Source: Fallopia convolvulus
Lineage: Eukaryota > Streptophyta > Magnoliopsida > Caryophyllales > Polygonaceae
Assembly: GCA_964016875.1 (NCBI GenBank)
Contig: OZ024735.1
Coordinates: forward strand, 5,255,338 to 5,319,337
Reading direction: 5' to 3'
DNA: 64,000 bases
The notes beneath the pieces are model-generated. The model saw nothing but the letters and a program-made list of their open reading frames with translations. It searched no databases and was not told where the DNA came from. The translations under genes and the position numbers were made by a program. Shown here piece after piece: positions 20,008 through 32,371 of this stretch (position 1 is the first letter of the stretch; the number at the start of each line of letters is the position of its first letter).

Positions 20008-22874
20008 TCAAGTTATTTGCATAGATTTGGAGAGGACCTCAGACAAAAGCTTGTACATATGGCACTTCAAGTAGAATCTCTCTACTTTCTCCCTTCCCTT
20101 GATTCCCATTTGTTTCCTGAATGTTGGGTTCTTGAGCAAGAACTTGATGTTCTCAGCCAATGTTTTCCTTCCGGGTCGCCCCACAGGGTGAAGCAGCCCT
20201 GTTGCGTTTTGATCCACAATCTCTCTTGTGCCGCCAGCATCTGTGCCTAACACCTGCCAATGTTTAAAGACGGGATTATGTCAAAGTCCGGTGGACTGAT
20301 CAATGTATTTTTATTTTGTAGATCCTAAACATTGCAGCAAATGGCGCTATATACAAGCAAAAGGGAAAGAAAAGAGATGTATGGATCATACCGGTAGACC
20401 GAATGCCATTGCTTCAATTGTGACCCTTCCAAATGTCTCTCCAATACCCTGTTCACAATCAATGCTCATACTTAGTCAATACAATACATAAAGTTTCATG
20501 AACCAAACATACGGACATAGCATTTGGTACAAAATATATTGTAGGAATATCTTACCTGAGAATTTGTAACATAGACATCAGCAGCTGAGTAAAGAGAAGC
20601 AACACTTGTTGTGGCCGGAGTCCAAAGCACTGACTTGGACAAATTTGGATTCTCAGATAAAAATGTGATGATTTCTTTGACATACAAAACCTTATTGCTC
20701 TTAGATCCAACTGAGCCAATGAGAATTTTAAGTTTCTGATCTGGCCCTTCCTGGTTAAAACCAATGTTAGCAATTCCGTCAGCTGTGTTTTCTGATTGCT
20801 GGTAATCAGACAACCTTCTTATGTTTCTATAACTTGTCAATTTCTGATGCAAACCCCTCAACTTGAACTTCTGTGTCAAAGTGGATGTGTCTGCTAATGT
20901 ATTCAGCAAGCTCTTGATCCCAAGTTTTGTTTGTGATTGTTCAGCAAAGATCAAATGTGCTGATTCAACTAGGAGAAGTTGACCCTTGGCAGCATTTATG
21001 CTACTTAGTGCCATGACAAGCATATCATTTTCTTTCAGTCCCATCTCTTCCCTGACAGCTTCTCTTAGCCTTTGCCTTTTCTCCATCATCTTCTCTGGGC
21101 TAAATCTAGGTGTATTTAGAGAACACGGAATTCCTGCTGCAAAAGCTAGTTCATCATTTACTGATAAGGGGATCAAAGTAATCTGAGTATTTAAGTTGAT
21201 ATTTTCCTCTTTGCACCAGAATAACCATTGCTTTGACTGCAATTCAGAGAGAAACATGATCGCTTTCACCCGGTGGAGGACATGCTTTGACCGGTCGAAG
21301 TACTCACTTCGGTTCTCCATGATCCACCAAGTTATCTGATTCGATCCAGCAGGAAAGTGTACAAGATATCTCTCTGAACCAAAAAAAAAAAATTCACAGG
21401 AATCAACCACAAGTATACATATTGAAAAGGCAATTGTTTCAAACTCTAAGGAATCTAAATACAATCTGCCACGGCAAAAGAGAAAGTGAAGGACCAAAAT
21501 GCAGTTTATCCAACAAGATCTTCCTATAGCATTTGATAATAAACACCAGTGATGCATTGCACCAGAAATGCTAATCATCTCAAGCGACTCCATATCATCT
21601 TACTTTCTTCGTCATTTTCATTCTCATATCCTTAGATCCATTCCCCCACCCCTAATGTATGAATCAAAATGTAGACTCGTGTGATCAGATATGTACACCA
21701 TTAAATGATAATCACCATTATTCAACCAAAAAAAAGATATGTACACCATTAAATGATAATCACGTCCTACAATTGTAGGATTTATGACTACTGTCAGGTG
21801 TCTATACAATTGACATATGGATCAAACTTTATCAGTTCTGTAAATTAAAAGAATGAATAAGTAAATTAAAAGAATCTTAATAACATAGGATTAGAAGAGA
21901 TTTTCACCTATCCAAGATGCACAGACTGCTGACCCAGCAATAACAAGATCTGCCTCCATTGCAGCTATAAAGCTATGCTCAGCTTTATCGTCAATCACTT
22001 TGATCTTTCTTCTCAAAAGCTCCGGCATCAAGCCACCCTTCCTGCTCAGAGCAACAGCATGAACACTTGCCCCACAGCTCAGCAACTCTGTTGCCAACTC
22101 CAACATAGACAGCGGAGCACCCGTCATCGAAAGCTCATGGACTATCAACACGAATTTCCTAGACCGGACTAGTTTTGCAAATACTCCCTTATGATCACAT
22201 CTCCCAATTCGCTCCTGAGGACTCCATTCCAAAATCCTATCCTCAATTGAGCCAAAAGGACCGAAAAGACGTCCATACGTAGCATTCGTTTTAGGGATCT
22301 CTTCCTGTACCCCGTAATCTCTAGCTCTAGAATCGTACAAAACTTTGTTTCTCCTACGACGGATTGAGCGTTCCCCTCTTCTGCCCTTCCTGGTATTCTC
22401 CTTCCTTGCCAACGCGACATCTTTATTCAAATCCTGCACCTGATTTTTCTTGCTACCATTCTTCGCCTTGAGTAGCGTGTTCTCGGAAGTCAGTCCTTCA
22501 GAATCCACAGCGATTTTAACCTTTTCTTGGCTGAAATTGACAAACCCTTCCTGTTTATCATTATCAGCCAATCTTGACTGGATATAGAATCCGCCAAAAG
22601 TCCAGAGAGTAATCAGAAGCAACCAAAGCACCAACCGATTACTACTAAAACACCAAAACAAAAAAGCACCTCTCCTTCCTTCCCTTCGAGGTGTTCGGCC
22701 GGAATTTGACCTCCCAAAGGACGGAGAAGTCCTAGGGCTCATAGTCGGAGTTGACCTCCCAGACAATGTGGCTTTCAATGGTCTTAAGGAAGAAGACCGT
22801 ACTACATTTCCTTGCAAATCCTCCTTGCTACTGTTACTCTCCTCCATGGTCAACATCGATTCAAGTTCCTTCAA
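20008..22874 (-). CDS. GT4-family glycosyltransferase, type II membrane protein, four exons, 695 aa
   Basis: This matches the plant UDP-glycosyltransferase-superfamily (GT4) proteins of about 700 residues, predicted Golgi enzymes whose substrate is not well established. Exons are 22874-21908, 21373-20556, 20448-20392 and 20253-20008; all introns are GT-AG and phases agree. The N terminus is Ser/Arg-rich with the family pattern LSGRSTPTMSPRTSP and SGRTPRREGRRG. A single membrane segment follows at about 80-98 (LVLWLLLITLWTFGGFY). The donor-domain fold begins at KFVLIVHELSMTGAPLSML. WWIMENRSEYFDRSKHVL is strongly conserved. The GT4 signature spans two exons: GIGETFGRVTIEAMAFGLP gives the E-x7-E pair, then VLGTDAGGTREIVDQNATG. 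The frame opens at 22874 (MKELESMLTMEE); the inner ATG at 22847 (MEESNSS) resembles family starts better. I see no damage. Confidence 0.92.
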
Positions 22875-23617
22875 CTCCTAGCTCCGCATTCCGCAACTAT
22901 CTAACCGCCGAATTTTATCCCTCTTTGCATATGGCGTCGCAAGTCTGTGAAATTCAACAGGATAATACTCCCAATTAATCATCAAAACCTTTCCAAAACA
23001 CCGAGATTCTTGATCCCAAACGGATTATCGATTTCTTTCGACCGCAGATTCTGCGAAATTCACAAAAATCGAATTGCAGAATGCGGAATTCAGGAAATCA
23101 AAGAGCAATGTATGTAGTAAAAATATCAGATGACAGAGAAATTCAAGACCGTAAATCTCATACTCCGTTAGTCTTCTTACGATCGAATTCAGTTTTCGAT
23201 CCCGACGAGAAAGTAAGAAGAACGCAGCTCAAGACTAACCTCAACGATCTCGCTGATTGCTCGTGATCGAAATGCGGAAGTAAGAAAAAGCTGGAGCTGA
23301 GAAAACTTTCAAGCGTAGATTCTCGAGAGGCGGGAAGGAGAGAGAGCTGGAAACTCACAAAGTTTGAGAAGTGAGAGAAACCGCCAATGGCGCTTCTGGA
23401 GGAGAAGAATCTTGTCAACGGAGGGAGAAAACAAAAGAAAAAATCATAAAGTATTTATTTGAATTTCTTAGAATTTTGTATTCCTAAAGAGGGTTGTTAC
23501 TTGTTTGGTACCCGTTAGCACGTTCGCGGGACCAGCTATTTTTTATTTATAAAATACAAAAACATTTTCTTATAGCCTATATGCCATCATACAGTTGCTC
23601 GTAGGAATCTACTCTAA
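22875..23617. promoter_or_regulatory. Leader and promoter region of the glycosyltransferase gene
   Basis: The first 550 bases upstream of the start codon are gene-like in composition and have splice-like words on the minus strand: a gttag donor-like site near 23245 and CAG acceptors near 23055 and 22950. A 5'-leader intron is therefore possible but not provable here. Beyond 23450 the DNA turns AT-rich and leads into the Helitron tract. Confidence 0.4.
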
Positions 23618-24805
23618 TCTACTATATCTATAACTATATATTAAAGTTGTCCATTTTCGAGCCGTCAGAACGATTACGGCCCCACCTCATATTTATAAAA
23701 TTAATTTTTATTTCTAATATTTTAACTTTTTTCTATTAAATTCTTCTTTAACTATTTAAATCTATCTTTAATATCAAACAAATATCTATTTAGTAGGAGT
23801 ATAACAATATCCTTGAAAACTTCCTTATACAAATATTTAAAATTAAAAATAATAAATTTAAAATATTTTTAAATAAGTATAAATATCTTTAATCTTTGAG
23901 GATGATGTCTTTTCACGAATTTATTTATAGATATATTCTTTTTTTGTAATAAAAAATTAATGATAAATACTTATAATGTTTAAAAATAATAAAAATAGGT
24001 AATCTATATCTATATATAAAAGTTGTACCTTTTTGAGCCATCAAAACGATTCTAGCCCCACCTCATATTTAAAAAAATTAATTTTTATTTCTATTATTAT
24101 AAATTATTTCTATTAAATTTTTTTTAACTATTTAAATTTAGATCTAACATCAAACATATATCTATTTAGTATAACAATATTTTTTGAAAGCTTCCTTATA
24201 CAAGTATCTATAATTGTATATTAAACCTATACCTTTTCGAACCACCAGAACGATTCTGGCCCCACCTCTTATTTAAAAAATTAATTTTTATTTTGATTAT
24301 TATAACTTCTTTCTATTAAATTCTTTTTTAACTATTTAAATTTATCTATAACATCAAACAAATATCTATTTAGTATAACAATATCTTTTGAAAGTTTCCT
24401 TATATAAGTATTTAAATTAAAGATAAAATATATTAAAACAAATATAAATCTTTTAACATATATCTTTTGATGATTTTATTTATAGATATATATTAATTTT
24501 CTTTTATAATAAAAAATCAATGATAAATATTTATAATGTTTAAAATTAATAAAAATAGATAATCTCTAAATTTACCTAGATGGAAAGTAATAAAATATGA
24601 ATATTAAAATATGTAATCCTATCTAATCTTTACTTTATCGAACCACAATATGAGTTTGGTCCCATCTTAAATTAAGTTAATTAAATTTTACATATTTTAT
24701 ATAAATAAAATATATTTATATTATATTTTTATTTATTAATATTCTATTTATAATGCCTATAAAATACTGAATCGTAGTCGTACATGGTACGACGGGTACA
24801 ACTAG
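23618..24805 (+). mobile_element. Helitron with repeated 5' ends
   Basis: The 5' end starts TC after an A (TCTACTATATC at 23618) and soon reads CAGAACGATTACGGCCCCAC. Similar 5'-end segments recur at about 24003 and 24206, so the element is partly tandem. The 3' end has the hairpin CGTAC-ATG-GTACG, then GGGTACAACTAG followed by T, the classical CTRR Helitron terminus. It is non-coding. Confidence 0.75.
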
Positions 24806-25561
24806 TATATATAAAAGCAATAAGGTTTAGAGCCTCCACGTTGCGCCACGTCAACTTTTTCCACATGTCGTTCTATTATTAATTCACATGGGATTTTGCC
24901 ACATGTCATTTAATCCTTGCTCCATAAAAATTGTATATTAATTATTCTTTCCACTTCATATTCCACATGGCAAATTTTTTCCACTTAATTAAAATTCATT
25001 TATTTCCCAAATTTAGATAATATCTTAATTTTTGGTAGGAGATAATATCTTAATTAAAAGAATTTAACTAATGGTTGAATTTTTTTCCTTATAAGCCAAT
25101 AAAATATATATGCTTAATCTTTTTAACATTTTAGTTGTTTCTTTATCTCTCTTATATTAAAAGATAAATATAATCAATTACATATATTATTATTAAATTA
25201 ATTATTATTTTTCAAAATCTCATCTCTTCCATATTTTCAAAATATATCTTTTTTGCTTTATTTTCTTCATATTTTATCTCTTTCTTTTAAATTAAACCTA
25301 TTTATGAAATATTGTCGAGGAAAATGAGCAATGTAGATTATTTTATCTTAATAATCTATGTTTATTCTCAATTTTAAACTTAATAATCTAAATTTAATTT
25401 GTTTTAATTGATTTTAAAAATAAAATAATTTTTATACATATTACGGACAACAAGTTATTTACATTAAATTTTATATTATATTTTTTTTATTAATATCTTT
25501 TTTATAGTATATTTAAAAAATATCGAGTCATAGTCGTGCATGGCACGACGGGGACAACTAG
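24806..25561 (+). mobile_element. Short non-autonomous Helitron, sister of the copy at 35572
   Basis: It shares its sequence from ATAAAAGCAATAAGGTTTAG through the CACGTTGCGCCAC word to the 3' hairpin CGTGC-ATG-GCACG and GGGGACAACTAG with the element at 35572-36408. Its 5' end abuts the previous Helitron end directly, so the TC start is blurred. Confidence 0.7.
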
Positions 25562-28258
25562 TCTATATCTATATCTATTACTAATAACTAAAGTCGGAGC
25601 AATTTCTGCCACCACATTGCGCCACATCACCCCTTTCTTAAAATAATAATTTTTTTAACTAATTGAAATATAAAATAATTAAAAAATTATTATGCAAAAA
25701 AGTTATCCCCAAATAGACATAAATAAATAAGGAAAGGGACATTATATTTTTTATATTGGTAAAAGAAAGATAAAAAAGATTCCAAAAATATGTACCTGAT
25801 ATGAAATATATATATTTGAAATAGAATAGTTATATAAATAATAAATAGATTATGTGTACAATTTGTAAAAGATAAAAAAAAAGATTAAATAAAATATGTA
25901 GTAGAGGAGGTCACAAAGATATAGATTATATTTTCAAATTATTGGAAGTATGTACAAAATAGCCGAACCTTCTTAATTTAATTATTCAAATATTCATTAT
26001 TATTCTTACCTAAAGATAAAAAAAGATTAAATAAAATATGTAGCCGAGGTCACAAAGATATAGATTATTTTTTAAAATAATTGAAAGTATCTAGAAAATT
26101 AATCGAACCCTTCTTAATTTAATTATTCAAATATTCATTATTATTCTTACCCTTCATCCAAAAATTTTAAAAATTCAACTTTGTAACCGACCTTTCTCCA
26201 CGTAATCAAAGCCTAAAAGATACAAAAAAATAAAAAAATAAAATATGAACCCTTCTTAATTTAATTATTGAAATATCTATCTATTACTAATTTACTAATA
26301 ACTAAAGCGGTAGCAATTTTTTCTACCACATTGCGCCACATTACTTCTTTATTAAAATAATAATTTTAAATCATTAATTGAAATAAAGAAATACTAATAA
26401 AAATAAGTTATTCCATTAAACATAACGATAAAAAAATCTATTACTTTTCTATGTGATCTATGTAAATCAGTTATATATCTTTTAAATAAAAAAAACTCAT
26501 AAAAATAAAAATATCTAGTTACATATATAACTTTGATGTGATCTATGTAAATATCTCTAAAATATTTTTTTTTATTTTTAAAATAATATAATTGAATATA
26601 GATTATATACCAATATACCATACAAGATATATACTAGAAGCTATATATTAGTAATAATTAATTGAATTATAAAAATATTCGTAAAATAATTGTGAAAAAA
26701 GTATCCCAAATAAACATATAGATAAAATAATTGAAAAAATATTATGTATGTATTTATCTATCTATATATAAATATATATTAAAGTTAAAATTTTATAGGG
26801 CATCACATTAATTTTAGTATCACCTTATATTTAAATTTTTTATTTTATTCATATTATTTTAGGTTTTCTAATTGAATTCTTTTGTATATATTTTTGCTAA
26901 AAAAATTAAACGACGAAATTTACTTAAAAACAATGTAAATTACATTACTTTATATTTTTATCCATTGATGTAAATATTTTTTTTTCAATCAAATTTTGAT
27001 CAAAAAAGTGAAAATTTGGGTTAGAAAAATATTTTGGTTACTACTTGCTACAATTGAGTTTTAAATTTTTTGGTTTTATATGTAAAAGTAGGAGAAAAAA
27101 TAGAATTTGGGTTAGGAAAAATATCTTAAAATTCGAGTTTCAATTATTGTAAACAATAAAAAAATTATTTTCTTTTTATAAATCTTATCTTAATATATGT
27201 AAAGTAAATATAGATAAGGAATATTTTACTTTTATCATACAAAGGTATACAATAGTAATAAAAAATTATTTTTTATTTATCTTTTTCCAAAGATAAACAA
27301 TAAAATAAACTAATTTTTAATTCATTTTATGTGATTTTTATAAGATAAGACTATAAAGTATTAATTTTATAATATTTTCATATTTTTTTAAAAATTTTAT
27401 TTATCTAATTTTTAACATAATTATATAAAATTTATTAATTAAATTTATAATTTTTCAATAGAGACTTTTAATTATAGAAATTATAATATAATAAAATAAT
27501 TTAAAAAATAGGTAAAAATTTCCATCCTAAACTTTTAACATCTCTTAAATAATGATTTTATATTTAGCAAAAGAACTTGGAATAATTTTTATAGATGAGA
27601 ATGTATGAGTTTTCTCAAATTTATTTTTTCAACATTTTTAATTTACTTAATTTTCATCTTTCTTTTTTAATACAAAGACCTCATATCATCAATTGGATCA
27701 AAAGATATGGATGAGGAGGTAAATAATTTTTACATTTAAAACTTTCTGTATATAAAAACAACATGTGAATATTTAAATCTCCGTGAATTATTAAATTAAT
27801 GACAAAATGATAAAAAAAGAGTAAAATATGGATTATAAAATATACATCCACTTTGACACATGCATAATGAAATTGTTTAATTAGTACATTCGTGTTTAGG
27901 TTTTGTCATTTTAGGTTTGGGTTGAGTACATGTTCATGTCGTTAAAATTTTTATGTTGATTAGGTCAATTCATTGTTTTTTTTGTGCGGGTTCGAGTCAA
28001 CCCTACTTAAGAACTTCAACTTTTTTATGATCATTACATAAATATTGCAAATAGCATTTCTAGGAATAAGATAATATTTGTATACATTTTAATAATAAAA
28101 TATATTATTATAATTAAAATAAATTACAATTAATTATTTTTAATATTACTTTTTATTATAAAAATTATAATACCTATATTATATATATATATATATATTA
28201 ACATATTATACATTATTTATTTAAAAAATCCTCGGGCAAGGCTTGGGTCATCAACTAG
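25562..28258 (+). mobile_element. Nested Helitron fragments, last 3' end at 28258
   Basis: The block TTACTAATAACTAAAG...GCAATTT...CACATTGCGCCACAT occurs at about 25580 and 26290, and again at 30730, marking a separate Helitron family with no clear end here. Around 26000 a segment with CTTAATTTAATTATTCAAAT is duplicated. At 28227-28258 a 3' terminus reads CGGGCAAGGCTTGGG (hairpin), then TCATCAACTAG followed by T. The tract is extremely AT-rich and no coding sequence is supported. Confidence 0.55.
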
Positions 28259-29226
28259 TACTCTTACTAAACTCGAATCTCTCTATCCTATTTGTCACCC
28301 ATCTAAATATGCCACATAAGCATTTTAATTTTTAAATTTACTTCTTTAGCCTTTCTTCTTTTTAGTATTTACAATCCTTAAAAATATATAATATAATAAT
28401 ATTACTATTGCTATTAATATACAATGATCTACTATTTTTTTTATTGAAAAAATTTAAATATTATATAATTGTATATCGTGATCTTGAAGTATGAGACTAT
28501 CCATACATAATATCTCTAATATACAATGATCTACTACTTTTTTTTTATTGACAAAATTTAAATATTATATAATTGTATATCGTGAATTTTAAGTATGAGA
28601 CTATACATACATAATATCTCTAATATACAATGATCTACTACTGTTTTTATTGACAAAATTTAAATATTATATAATTGTATATCGTGATCTTTAAGTATAA
28701 TACTATCCATACATAATATCTCTAATATACAATTATCTACTACTTTTTTATGGACAAAATTTAAATATTATATAATTGTACATTATCATCTTTAATATGT
28801 ACTGTTATTTTTTTTCAATGGCAAGTATCAAACTATCCATACGTAATATCTCTATGATTTTATTTTTATCGGTATAAATTTTAATATCATATCATTTTTA
28901 TCTTTTTATAATATTATATATAATTTTTAATCTTTTCAATAATTAAATAATAATAATATATATAATATAATAATATTAATGTATTTATTTATCTATATAT
29001 TATAATAATATTATCTCATTTAAAAATTAAATCACATATCTTACTATAAATAAAGAAATTTTTTTTACATTCCTTGCGTATTATAATAATTCTCACTTGA
29101 AAGTTTTATTGAGGAAATTATTTTATTTTATTAAATAAGTTTATGTAAAATTCAATCGACAAGTACGGTTTTTACATAAATTTTTTTCAAATCATCGTCG
29201 TGCATGGCATGACCGGGTCTTGCTAG
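28259..29226 (+). mobile_element. Helitron remnant with internal tandem repeat
   Basis: It begins directly after the previous CTAG terminus and ends with the hairpin-like CGTGCATGGCATG, then CCGGGTCTTGCTAG before a T. The interior holds a four-copy tandem repeat (listed separately). It is non-coding. Confidence 0.55.
28415..28850 (+). repeat. Tandem repeat, about 102-bp period, four copies
   Basis: The word ATACAATGATCT (ATACAATTATCT in the last copy) starts at about 28419, 28521, 28625 and 28727. Each unit contains a poly-T stretch, TTTAAATATTATATAATTGT and CATACATAATATCTCTAAT. A degenerate fifth unit follows to about 28850. Confidence 0.85.
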
Positions 29227-31869
29227 TACATTATAAAGCAGAATTCAAGTCTGTTGTAAAATTTACGCCACGTGGCATTTTTGAATAAATTAATATGAAA
29301 TTATATTTTAATAAATATTGTAACAACTTATAGTATTCTTGCTGTATATACTAAATAGATAACATATTTTATATAATTTTTATGTATATAATTTTCTATC
29401 TATAGAATATTAGTTTACTACAATAGATAACATATTTATATAATTTTTATATACATAAATTCCTATGAGATGATATTTTCCATATTAATTTAATATTTTT
29501 ATCTCTTAACAAAATTTAGGGTTTTAATATTTTTTTATCTTTTAACAAGGCTTGAGCTCCAAGTATAAAATTTATATCTATATAATGATACAATTTTAAA
29601 TAATAAATTTTTTTATGTTGATATATTTTTATTTTGAGAAAAAGATATAATTTTATGTTGATGACGAAGATTATATGTAAATGTCAAAAAAATTCGAATT
29701 TTAATTTAAATTAATAAAATTATATTTTCTTTATCTTTGTTTGAATTTACATTAAAGATATTTCTAAATCAAAGATTGATAAAAAAAATTTAAAAATTTA
29801 AAAATCTTGATGAATACTTGCTTAAATTGAATTTTGATAAAAAATTTAATTTACATTTTTCTTAATTTCATTTTTATTTTATTTATGTAAATGTAGAATA
29901 ATTTTTTTTATCTAGACCCACCTTACATTTAAATTTTCATATACATTAATTTCCTTTATATTTTATCTCTTCGTTATGTAAATTTTATATGGAAAACAAC
30001 TTTATAGATGGATTGAATTTTGCAAAATAATACATAAATAATTTTTTCTATATTTTATCTCTTAAATCAAGGACAATGTTCTATTCTATACTAACCTTTA
30101 TATTGTATTTTTCGTATTCACAAACATTCTTATTATTATAGAGTAAAAGGTAAGAACCCTAATATATAATTTTAATAAATTAACTTTAAAAAAAATATTT
30201 TAATAAATTATATTATTCTTTTTAGATAACCTATCCTAATTATTATTATCTTTAAAAATAATCAAGTATTTTATACATATTAGTGTCAAAAAAATAAGAA
30301 AATTTTATTTAAAAATATTCAATAAAAAGTAAAATCAATATTTTAATAATTTTAATCTAAAAGATCTCCACAAATAATGGAAAAATATTTAAAAATATAT
30401 TCAATTAAAATATGGAGTACAATCTAAAAATTAAACATAAAGATAAAATAATATTAGTAGATTTGACCAATATAGATAAAAAAACACTTTATATTTATTA
30501 TATTTGTAAAAGATAAATTGAATAAAAAGATAAAGAAAAAATATGTACACAGTACACGTGATCACAAATATATCTTTGAAATAAAAATAGCCATATCTTT
30601 CTGTAATCTACCCTAATCTACCCTAATATATTATAAAGCAGAACCCAAGTTTGTTGTAAAATTTGCGCCACATGACATTTTTAAAAAATTAATGTCAAAT
30701 TATATTTTAATAAATTTTGTAACAACTTATAATATCTATTACTAATAACTAAAGCCGGAGCAATTTCTGCCACCACATTGCGCCACATCACCCCTTTATT
30801 AAAATAATAGTTTTTTATAGTTAATTACGCAAAAAAAATTATCTCCAAGTAAACATAAAGATAAAATAATATTTGTAAAAATTTATCTCCAAATAAACAT
30901 AAAGATAGAACAATATTAGTATATTTTACAAATATGGATAAAAAGGACATTATATTTATCATATTTGTAAAAGATAAATTAAAAATATAATAAAAAATAT
31001 TTACATGTGATCACATATATATATCTTTGAAATAAAAATAATCATATAAATGATAATATCTTTAAAATATCTATCTATCTATAACTATATATTAAATTCG
31101 AATGTTTTCAAGCCACTAGAATAATTCTGCCCCACCTTATAATTAAAGTAAATTTGTATTCTTATTATTTATAATTTTTTCTTTTAAATTTTCTAACAAT
31201 CTATCTAATTTTTTTAAAAACTAACGTTCTTATATATTTAATAAAAAATTAAAAGAAAGGAACAAAAAATAATATTTTTAATATATAATGATAGATTGTT
31301 ATCATAATAAGGTAGGAAAATATTTTTACTATTAATTTTTTCTATCTAAAACTAACATTACACTATATTTTATATTTTAAAAAAATTAATTCGAATTTTA
31401 ATTAAAAATAAAAAAAATTATTTTATATTTATCCTTTTATATATTTAGTAAAAGATTTATCTTAGATAAAAAATTATACTATCTTTTCCTTAGTTTCCAT
31501 TTTTGGATTATTTATGTTAATATAAAAGATTTTTTATCTTAAAAAAATTGTATATTTATTCATATTTTTTTATCGTTTCTTATTAATTATCTTTTTATGT
31601 TTTTATTGGAAAGAATTTCAAAGAATTGAATTTGATTAAAAAAATTATAAGAATTTACATTATTTTTGGTTTTTTAATTATTTTTGTAAAACATTTATAA
31701 AATTTAAGGATTCTAATTAAAATAATTTTTATATATATTTTTCATAAATAAATTATCATTAAGCTATCAAACTTATATTGGAAGCACCTTAACAACTTTT
31801 GTTGTGCCTCACATTATATTGGCTCACCTTAATGATTTTTCTAATAAATACGTTATTTTTATTAAGCAT

Positions 31870-31921
<52 letters not shown>

Positions 31922-32325
31922 TCTAAACACGAAGCACTTTTGGGCAGATTCGTCATTAAGAATTTATATTACAGCCACCTTATTTTTAATAATGCTTTTT
32001 TAATTAATTATATATTATGTAATTCAATCACCTCATGGAATTTTCAATTTTATACACTCATTTTATTTAATAATTTTTTTTCTCAATTTACTATGAGATT
32101 GGATAAATTTTTATCTCTACCCATTATTTTTATCTTCGTTCACGTTCATCATAATATAATATGTAATTATTTTCTATCCATATATTAATAATATATTTTT
32201 ATATAAATTATATACATGTAATTTAGTCACACTATTTATAATAATATTTTTTTATATTATAATACTACTCTATCTATATATACTACTCTATCTATCCTAT
32301 ATTCCTATCATATGATTTTTTCTAT

Positions 32326-32371
<46 letters not shown>

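Noticed and set aside
28415..28850. CRISPR-like regular repeats
   Set aside because: The units are contiguous tandem repeats of about 102 bases without distinct spacers, in eukaryotic DNA.
31799..32188. 129-codon open frame in the AT-rich tract
   Set aside because: Its middle is a TA repeat read as alternating Tyr-Ile; the rest is low complexity with no domain.
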